From: Bryobacterales bacterium
Lineage (GTDB): Bacteria; Acidobacteriota; Terriglobia; Bryobacterales; Bryobacteraceae
DNA: 51,245 nt
Reading direction: 5' to 3'
Assembly (NCBI GenBank): GCA_020846745.1
Contig: JADLDI010000022.1
Span: 1-51,245 of the forward strand
The stretch's first letter is position 1, and each line of letters opens with the position of its first letter. This document shows positions 45,190-51,245 of the stretch, piece after piece. The translations under genes were made by a program, and so were the position numbers. Under the pieces are notes generated by a model. That model searched no databases. It saw only the letters and a list, made by a program, of their open reading frames with translations, and was not told the DNA's origin.

Positions 45190-45855
45190 TTGCTACAGGT
45201 TGAATCCATCACGAAGGAATATGCCGGACCTGCCGGGGCTCTGCGCATTTTGAACGGCGTCTCCTTGAACCTCGAACGCGGTGAAGCCGTGTCGATCATG
45301 GGTCCCTCCGGCTCCGGCAAGAGCACGCTCTTGTCCATCCTCGGCGCGCTCGAACCGCCCACTTCCGGCTCTGTCAAGCTGAATGGGCAAGACCCGTATT
45401 CGTTCGGCGAAGTGGAGTTGGCCGCCTTCCGGAACCGCCAGGTTGGCTTTGTCTTTCAGGACCACTGCCTGCTGCCCCAGTGCACTGTCCTCGAAAACGT
45501 CCTGCTGCCGGCACTCGTCGCAACCGAGAAGGCGCCGTTCGATACCGAAGCCAAGCAACTGCTGGACGCCGTCGGCCTCGCCCATCGCATCGATCATCTG
45601 CCCGGACAACTCTCCGGCGGCGAGAAACAGCGCGTCGCCATTGCCCGCGCCCTCATCCGCAAACCGGAACTGCTGCTCTGCGATGAACCCACCGGCAATC
45701 TCGACCGCGCCAATGCCGAAGCCGTCGCTGATCTGCTGCTCGAATTACAGCGTAAGCAGAACACAATTCTGGTCCTCGTAACACATAGCGAGAAACTAGG
45801 CGATCGGGTCGCGCAGCGGTATGAGTTGAACGGCGGGCGTTTGGAGAAGCGATGA
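45190..45855 (+). CDS. ABC transporter ATP-binding protein (MacB/LolD type)
   Basis: This 221-residue ATPase starts at TTG. Walker A is GPSGSGKST (38-46), the signature LSGGEKQR, and Walker B LLLCDEPTGNLD. It partners the FtsX-type permease that overlaps its end by four bases. Confidence 0.93.
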   Translation: MLQVESITKEYAGPAGALRILNGVSLNLERGEAVSIMGPSGSGKSTLLSILGALEPPTSGSVKLNGQDPYSFGEVELAAFRNRQVGFVFQDHCLLPQCTVLENVLLPALVATEKAPFDTEAKQLLDAVGLAHRIDHLPGQLSGGEKQRVAIARALIRKPELLLCDEPTGNLDRANAEAVADLLLELQRKQNTILVLVTHSEKLGDRVAQRYELNGGRLEKR

Positions 45856-48800
45856 CGCCCGCCGGTCTGGCACGCAGCAGTCTCAAATACTACTGGCGGA
45901 CGAACCTGGCCGTAGTTTTGGGCGTCGCCACCGCCGTTGCCGTTCTTGGCGGCGCGCTGCTCGTCGGCGAAAGCGTCCGCGCCTCGCTTCGGCAGATGGC
46001 GCTCGACCGTATTGGCAACACTCACTCCGTAGTTACTTCAGCCACTCTCTTCCGCGAGCAACTCGCCGGGTCGATGGGCGCGTCCGTCCCAATCATCGTG
46101 CTCGAAGGATTGGTCACCCATCAGCCTTCGGGCCGCCGGGCCACCGGAATCCAAATCTATGCGATCGACGACCGCTTCTTCCGCTTCCATGGCCGTCAGT
46201 CCCCTTTACTACAAGCCCGCGAAGCGGCCATTTCAACGGCGCTCGCCGGCGAACTAGCCGCGAAGCCAGGCGAAACGCTCCTGTTGCGGCTCGAAAAGCC
46301 CACCGATGTGCCCGCCGAATCGCTCTTCGGCCGCAAAGACGATCAGGCGCCCACCATTCGCCTCACCACCAAAGCCGTGCTCGCCGGAGGCCAGATGGGC
46401 GAGTTCGCGTTGCGCCCCTCCCAAGGCGCGGTACGTGCGATCTTCGTCCCGCTCGCGTTGATGCAGCGCGAATTGAACGCGCGTGGCCGCGTCAATACGC
46501 TGCTGCTGCCCGAAACCGCCGCCGCCCCGGAGCAACTGCTCAAATCGGCATTTGCGTTGGAAGATCTAGGCATCCGCCTGCGGGCGCTCGACGATCGCGA
46601 CGCATTGCAACTCGACACAACATCCGGAGTCATCTCCGATGAACTCGCGCAAGCGGCGCTCGAAACATCGCTCCAATTAGGTTTTGACACCAACACCTTC
46701 TTCACCTATCTCGCCACTAACTTGAAAACCGGCGATAAGTCGACACCTTACTCACTCATCGCCGCCACGGACTTAGCCGGGGCGCTGTACAAAGACACCC
46801 CTCCCGAAGCACGGCCCAAATTCACGGAAGACGCCGTGGTTCTCAATGACTGGACCGCCCGCGACTTGGGCGCCAAGGTCGGCGACGCGCTGACCCTCGA
46901 GTACATGGTGTGGAGCGCCGACAACCGCATTCAACAGGACTCGGCGCCATTACGCGTGGCCGCCATTGTCCCGATGAAGGGCTTTGCCGCCGATCGCAAC
47001 CTCACACCCGATTACCCCGGCATCACCGACGCCGATAACGTCGCCGATTGGGACCCGCCCTTCCCCATGGACCTCAACCGTATCCGCAAGAAAGACGAGG
47101 ACTACTGGGACGACTACCGCACCATCCCGAAAGCGTTCGTCCAACTTAGCCGCGCACAGCAGTTATGGGCCTCGCGCTGGGGCCGTCTAACCACCATCCG
47201 CATGGCGCCCCGCGGCGCGGGCGCGGCAGAGGAGTTAGACCATGCGCTGGCCTTGTACCGTACCCGCCTCCGCGCCAAACTCGATCCCGCAAAGTTGGGC
47301 CTCGTCGTCACGCCGCTGCGCCAAATGAGTTTGGACGCCTCGCGCGGCGCAACCGACTTCGGTGAGTACTTCACCTATTTCAGCTTCTTTCTCGTTGTGT
47401 CCGCGCTATTGCTGGCGGGGCTCTTCTTCCGGCTCTCGGTTGAGCAGCGCTTCGCTGAAATCGGCCTCCTGCGCGCCGTCGGGTTCACGCCGGGCCGCAT
47501 CAAGCGCTTGTTCCTCAGCGAAGGTGTGCTGCTGGCCGTGATCGGTGCGGCGCTTGGTATCGGCGGCGCCGTCGGTTACGCCGTGCTTGTCATCACCGGC
47601 CTTACCACCTGGTGGGTCGACGCCGTGGGCACGCGAAACCTGTCGGTAGCCGTAGCCGGAGGTCCCCTGGTTGCTGGTGCATTGGGCGGCCTCATCGCGG
47701 CGATAGCAGCCGTGCTGCTGACGCTGCGCGGCATCCGCGACGTAACGCCACGAGGATTGCTCGCATCAGGATCAGGCGCCCAAAAGCCAAGCCGCGCGAA
47801 AGCGGTCGCGATCATCAGCGGCATGCTCGGCCTGGCCGTGTTAGCGGCCGGCGCGGCCAAAGCCATTCCCGCCGAAGCAGGCTTCTTCGGCGGCGCCGCA
47901 CTCCTTCTTATCGCGGCCTTGGCCTGGTTCCGCACCCAACTCCGCGTGCATGGCCGGGTCACCGGATTGCGCGGACTCGCGTTTCGCAGCGCCGGTTACC
48001 GGCCTGGCCGCACCATTCTCTCCGCCGCCCTGATCGCCTCCGCCACGTTCCTCGTTGTCTCCGTCGAGTCGTTCCGCCGCGACCCTCACGCTGCCGCCTC
48101 CAACCGCGACACCGGCGCCGGCGGCTATCCGCTCATCGCACAGTCGGTTCGTCCGCTCTACTACAACCCCGAAACGCCCAAAGGCCAGGAACAACTGCCC
48201 GACCTCCCACCAGGGACCACGCTGACCGGCTTCCGCCTACGCCCCGGCGACGATGCCAGTTGCCTCAACCTGTATGAACCGCGCAACCCCCGCATCGTCG
48301 GCGTCACCCGCGCCTTCGCCGAACAGCGTCGCTTCCGCTTCGCCGATACGGGCGGCGCCGCCAACCCGTGGATGCTCCTTTTTCCCGATCCCGTACCGGG
48401 CGAAGTTCCGGCCATCGCGGACGCGAACTCTCTCCAATACGTGCTCCATAAGAAAATAGGCGACACAATCGACTTACCCGGCGGCAAGCGCCTCAAGATA
48501 GTCGCCTCCCTTTCCGACAGCATCTTCCAAAGCGAGTTACTAATTGGCGAGGAAGCCTTCCAACGCCTCTTCCCGCGCGAGCAGGGTTACCGTGTCTTCT
48601 TGATCGACACCTCCGCTCCCGGCCAAGCCACTGTCCAGTTGGAAAATGCGCTGTCTGACCACGGCTTTGACGCAAGCGCCACCGCAGACCGTTTGGCCGC
48701 CTTCCACCGCGTCGAGAATACCTACCTCTCCACCTTCCAGACCCTGGGCGCCTTGGGCCTGTTGCTCGGCACCGTCGGCCTTGCCGCCGTGTTATTCCGT

Positions 48801-49100
48801 AACGTCCTTGAGCGCCGCCGCGAACTCGGGCTTCTCACGGCCCTGGGATATACGCGAGGCGACCTCTCGAGGCTCATCCTGTTTGAGAACCTGATACTGC
48901 TGCTTGCCGGCATCGGGATCGGCGTTGTCACCGCACTGCTCGCCATCGCACCCGTGCTCGCTTCCCGCGGCGCCCCGGGTTCCATCCTTTCCATCGGCGT
49001 GTTGCTGGCCATTGTGGTCGTATCCGGTGCGTCGGCTGCTTACATCGCCATGCGAATGTCTCTCCGCCAACGGTTAGTCGAATCCCTGCGCGCGACGTAA
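45852..49100 (+). CDS. ABC transporter permease, large two-FtsX type
   Basis: This 1082-residue permease has an N-terminal transmembrane anchor (about 20-42), a large extracytoplasmic region to about 500, a first FtsX domain (about 505-650; RFAEIGLLRAVGFTP), a second periplasmic part, and a C-terminal FtsX domain (about 955-1070; RRELGLLTALGYTRGD). It resembles the permease of MacB/LolCE-type systems, which move lipids or lipoproteins, or transmit mechanical signals. The gene is in an operon with a TPR protein and an ATPase. Confidence 0.9.
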   Translation: MTPAGLARSSLKYYWRTNLAVVLGVATAVAVLGGALLVGESVRASLRQMALDRIGNTHSVVTSATLFREQLAGSMGASVPIIVLEGLVTHQPSGRRATGIQIYAIDDRFFRFHGRQSPLLQAREAAISTALAGELAAKPGETLLLRLEKPTDVPAESLFGRKDDQAPTIRLTTKAVLAGGQMGEFALRPSQGAVRAIFVPLALMQRELNARGRVNTLLLPETAAAPEQLLKSAFALEDLGIRLRALDDRDALQLDTTSGVISDELAQAALETSLQLGFDTNTFFTYLATNLKTGDKSTPYSLIAATDLAGALYKDTPPEARPKFTEDAVVLNDWTARDLGAKVGDALTLEYMVWSADNRIQQDSAPLRVAAIVPMKGFAADRNLTPDYPGITDADNVADWDPPFPMDLNRIRKKDEDYWDDYRTIPKAFVQLSRAQQLWASRWGRLTTIRMAPRGAGAAEELDHALALYRTRLRAKLDPAKLGLVVTPLRQMSLDASRGATDFGEYFTYFSFFLVVSALLLAGLFFRLSVEQRFAEIGLLRAVGFTPGRIKRLFLSEGVLLAVIGAALGIGGAVGYAVLVITGLTTWWVDAVGTRNLSVAVAGGPLVAGALGGLIAAIAAVLLTLRGIRDVTPRGLLASGSGAQKPSRAKAVAIISGMLGLAVLAAGAAKAIPAEAGFFGGAALLLIAALAWFRTQLRVHGRVTGLRGLAFRSAGYRPGRTILSAALIASATFLVVSVESFRRDPHAAASNRDTGAGGYPLIAQSVRPLYYNPETPKGQEQLPDLPPGTTLTGFRLRPGDDASCLNLYEPRNPRIVGVTRAFAEQRRFRFADTGGAANPWMLLFPDPVPGEVPAIADANSLQYVLHKKIGDTIDLPGGKRLKIVASLSDSIFQSELLIGEEAFQRLFPREQGYRVFLIDTSAPGQATVQLENALSDHGFDASATADRLAAFHRVENTYLSTFQTLGALGLLLGTVGLAAVLFRNVLERRRELGLLTALGYTRGDLSRLILFENLILLLAGIGIGVVTALLAIAPVLASRGAPGSILSIGVLLAIVVVSGASAAYIAMRMSLRQRLVESLRAT

Positions 49101-49180
49101 GCGGACGTAACAGCCGGTACCAGGCGGACAGGCAGGCTTTCTTGTTTTTCGCGCCTGTGATACAACAGGGAACACCTTCT

Positions 49181-49744
49181 ATGTGTCAACGCGACATGCA
49201 ACGTAGAACTTTCCTTGGTTTGTTCCCGGCGGCGTTGCTGGCGGCGCCGCAAGGTCAATTTGGACAGAGCGGCGACGTGCCCTATGTGCCCACTCCCGAA
49301 GAAGTAGTGGATGCGATGCTAAAGCTCGCCGACGTCAAGAAAGACGACGTGCTCTACGACTTGGGCTGCGGCGACGGCCGCATCGTGGTCACCGCCGCCA
49401 AAAACTTCGGTGTCCGCGCCGTCGGCGTGGATATCGACCCCGAACGTATCCGCGAAGCCAACGAGAATGCGAAGAAGGCAGGCGTTGCCGATCGTGTCAA
49501 GTTCATCGAGAAGAACCTCTTCGATGCCGACATCAAAGACGCCACCGTCGTGACGCTCTACCTGCTGCCCGACGTGAACCGCAAGCTTAAGCCGAAACTG
49601 CTGAAGGATTTGCGGCCTGGCACACGTATCGTCTCGCATCAGTTCGACATGGGCGATTGGAAGCCGGCCAAAAAGATGGACCTCGACTATCGAACCCTCT
49701 ATCTATGGACGGTCCCCGACGCCAAGCCGAAACCCGGCGAATAG
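49181..49744 (+). CDS. Twin-arginine-exported SAM methyltransferase
   Basis: This 187-residue class I methyltransferase has a clear SAM-binding motif DLGCGDGRIVV (60-70) and the acidic loop GVDIDPERI (about 79-87), preceded by a Tat-like signal (QRRTFLGLFPAALLAAP, Arg8-Arg9). Such short secreted methyltransferases of a DOT1-like sort occur in many Gram-negative bacteria, but SAM is not expected outside the cytoplasm, so the function is puzzling. The start at ATG 49181 is favoured by an AGGG ten bases upstream; ATG 49196 is an alternative. Confidence 0.85.
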   Translation: MCQRDMQRRTFLGLFPAALLAAPQGQFGQSGDVPYVPTPEEVVDAMLKLADVKKDDVLYDLGCGDGRIVVTAAKNFGVRAVGVDIDPERIREANENAKKAGVADRVKFIEKNLFDADIKDATVVTLYLLPDVNRKLKPKLLKDLRPGTRIVSHQFDMGDWKPAKKMDLDYRTLYLWTVPDAKPKPGE

Positions 49745-49770
49745 TCACCGCCCGGCCGACACTCCCGCGA

Positions 49771-49789
49771 AGGGTTGAGAAACAACCCT
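49771..49789. terminator. Small hairpin between convergent genes
   Basis: AGGGTTG (49771-49777) and CAACCCT (49783-49789) form a perfect 7-bp stem with a five-base loop. It lies between the convergent methyltransferase and amidohydrolase genes. No T-run follows. Confidence 0.4.
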
Positions 49790-49818
49790 GCACCGCGATC
49801 CTGATCACGCCCACTGAC

Positions 49819-50781
49819 TCAAAATCCGTAAACCCGCTTCGCCGTCAGCCCCTGAATCGCCGCCCGGCTCGCCACCGGCAGGAAGTCGAAATTGGCATCG
49901 AATACTTCCGCCTTCTCTTTGAAGCTCTTTAGCGTGTTCCCGAACGAGCCCCACATCATCCGCTCCGGCCCGAATGCCTCATAAGCGCGCTTCGCCAGCG
50001 GCCGTAAATCTGTGTGCGGATGCGGCTGCCGCGACGAATACTGCAAGCCCGACACCTTGATGATCGCCTGCGGCAGTTTTGCCAGCCGCAGTACCTGGTC
50101 AAACTCCTTCAAGTCGCGATAACCCCATTCCCCCTTGCCGAGTTCCCAGCCCTTCGACGTCTTCACGCCCGCCCCGACGCCGGCATGGCCGAAATGGTCA
50201 AGCACAATCCGTGTCTGCGGAAACTGCCGGCCCATCTGCTCGATCTGCGGAGCGAAGTACGGCTGTATGTGTGCCTGAATCGCGAGCCCGAGGTCCGCCG
50301 CTTTCTTCCAAACCGCCCGCGCCGCCGGATCGAGAATGTCGCGGTCGCGTAGCATGCCGCCCGTGGTGGGCGCTTCGTCCCGGCCGCGCGTCGAGTGTAA
50401 CCGCAGGCCCACAATCTGCTTCGGATGGCGTTTCACCAGTTCCTCCATCCGCCGCGGCGTGTCCTCCCGTATCGGGTCGAGCAGGATCGTGCCTTTTAAG
50501 AACCCCTTCGGTGCATGCTCCAGCGTGAACTCCAGATACCGCATGTCGTCCTGATAGGGCTCCGCCGACACGTGAACCGCGTGTGTAATTCCGGCCTGCC
50601 GGGCAAATTCCAGGTACGCCTCGAGCGGCGAAACCGGCGGCTTCGGCCCATTGGCATGGCCCGGGAACCGCGCCGTATCCTTCGCGAACAGATGGATATG
50701 CGTCTCCACCACCACCTTCGCGGCAGCCGTCGCCGCATACAACCCGCCCGGAATAACAGAAAGAGCCTCACGCCGGTTCAT
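49819..50781 (-). CDS. Exported amidohydrolase-family metal-dependent hydrolase
   Basis: This 320-residue protein has a signal-like N-terminus with Arg3-Arg4 (MNRREALSV, a Tat-like pattern) and a TIM-barrel amidohydrolase fold of the amidohydro_2/lactonase (PF04909) type. Metal ligands visible are His28 and His30 (ETHIH) and a DHFGH segment near 195. Substrate unknown, perhaps a lactone or aromatic acid. ATG 50781 is used; a longer frame adds an unlikely extension. Confidence 0.85.
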   Translation of the reverse strand: MNRREALSVIPGGLYAATAAAKVVVETHIHLFAKDTARFPGHANGPKPPVSPLEAYLEFARQAGITHAVHVSAEPYQDDMRYLEFTLEHAPKGFLKGTILLDPIREDTPRRMEELVKRHPKQIVGLRLHSTRGRDEAPTTGGMLRDRDILDPAARAVWKKAADLGLAIQAHIQPYFAPQIEQMGRQFPQTRIVLDHFGHAGVGAGVKTSKGWELGKGEWGYRDLKEFDQVLRLAKLPQAIIKVSGLQYSSRQPHPHTDLRPLAKRAYEAFGPERMMWGSFGNTLKSFKEKAEVFDANFDFLPVASRAAIQGLTAKRVYGF

Positions 50782-50858
50782 CACCGGCTGAGAATAACAT
50801 ACGCCTGACCAGAACAAGGGAGCGGTGTTCAGCAGAATTGTGACCCCTAACTAAAAAC

Positions 50859-50945
50859 ATGGTTAAACGTTAATCAAGATTGCGCTTCAGGCGGTGGCGT
50901 GCTCCGGCCGGGTCGCTGACGCTCCCGCTCCGAGTGGGAAGCAGC
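50859..50945 (+). repeat. Dispersed repeat, copy 3 (right half only)
   Basis: This 87-base block matches the minus strand of 14386-14480 at roughly 85-90% by eye, from ATGGTTAAACGTTAATCAAG through GGTCGCTGACGCTCCCGCTC to GGGAAGCAGC. Similarity stops abruptly at 50945. The left half of the element is missing. It lies in the spacer after the amidohydrolase gene. Confidence 0.8.
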
Positions 50946-51245
50946 AGTCGGAAGCGATGGTGCGTGTATCCGGGCCACGATCGGGGGCATGATGGACCGC
51001 GGGCTTACGCGCCGCGGTTCGGTTCGGGAGTCAGCCCGACCTCCGGTGGGGACCGGATTGAACAGGGTGTGACTCGGATTGTGCGGCGCGTGGGGGGCAA
51101 CCCGGCGCAGATCGTTGCGTCAGAATGGCGTGCGGACAATCCGAGGAGTCTGACCGGGAGGTCCGGCCGCGAACGGGACGTTCGCTCCACACAGGGGAGG
51201 TCGTTAGGTGCAACGGAGAGGGTGATTGCGGGTGCGCGACGTAGA
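50946..51245. other. Terminal stretch without a recognised gene
   Basis: Open frames run through this stretch on both strands, including one to the window edge, but none has a start with a ribosome site or a recognisable domain; the Arg/Gly-rich translations look like GC-rich noise. A gene entering from beyond 51245 cannot be excluded. Confidence 0.5.

Noticed and set aside
50946..51245. Open frame running to the window end
   Set aside because: No start with a ribosome site, no domain, and Arg/Gly-rich translation in several frames at once.

Overview
The window looks like chromosomal DNA of an Acidobacteriota bacterium, most likely a Bryobacterales/Solibacter-type lineage. The reasons are high GC with frequent GTG/TTG starts, a DUF1549/DUF1553 plus DUF1501 pair of the Planctomycetes/Solibacter kind, an SGNH-DUF1080 fusion, large FtsX/MacB-type permeases, several secreted proteins known mainly as acidobacterial hypotheticals, many VapBC-type modules, and an outer-membrane (LptE) gene that makes it Gram-negative. 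This placement is inferred from gene content; no rRNA or tRNA gene is present to test it.

Layout. 1-499 holds a decayed repeat. 500-3671 is a YbbA/YbbP-like ABC transporter, divergent from a secreted SGNH-DUF1080 hydrolase (3730-5559). 5638-8395 has two membrane proteins of unknown role, a Gly/Tyr-rich secreted protein and a Nudix hydrolase. 8413-12087 is a radical SAM gene divergent from a NifU-like scaffold and a fused 2-oxoacid dehydrogenase E1, with a perfect inverted repeat in the 45-bp gap. 12140-14461 has an orphan Phd antitoxin, a D-malate/tartrate-type dehydrogenase and a secreted protein whose end is built from a dispersed repeat. 14793-18813 is a compact envelope/replication run (psd, pssA, an aspartate-semialdehyde dehydrogenase-like pseudoenzyme, lptE, holA) facing rpsT. 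19185-24058 has a PLP decarboxylase and a coupled secreted pair: an HpcH/HpaI aldolase and a beta-propeller/CehA metallohydrolase. 24257-26640 has motAB and a VapBC module. 26676-31273 is the DUF1501/DUF1553 pair. 31602-37275 is a fadN-fadA-fadE beta-oxidation operon ending in a P-loop kinase. 37306-39044 is a toxin-antitoxin cluster: VapBC, a PIN-domain remnant and a GNAT/RHH pair. 39385-44194 is a tight four-gene operon: type III polyketide synthase, FAD oxidoreductase, YceI and a TPR-thioredoxin protein. 44363-49100 is a TPR protein with a MacB-like ABC transporter. 49181-50781 has a Tat-exported methyltransferase and a secreted amidohydrolase. 50859-51245 holds another repeat copy and no recognisable gene.

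The best candidate for an undescribed system is the type III PKS operon. It combines synthesis of an alkyl-resorcinol/pyrone/quinol-like lipid (PKS), its redox tailoring (flavoprotein), possible periplasmic lipid binding (YceI) and a periplasmic thioredoxin module. Other points of interest are the Cys-less semialdehyde dehydrogenase homologue kept in an envelope operon, the palindrome between the radical SAM and NifU-like genes, and a bipartite dispersed repeat with one full and two half copies that supplies the C-terminus of one protein. No CRISPR array, rRNA, tRNA, phage or complete insertion sequence was seen.
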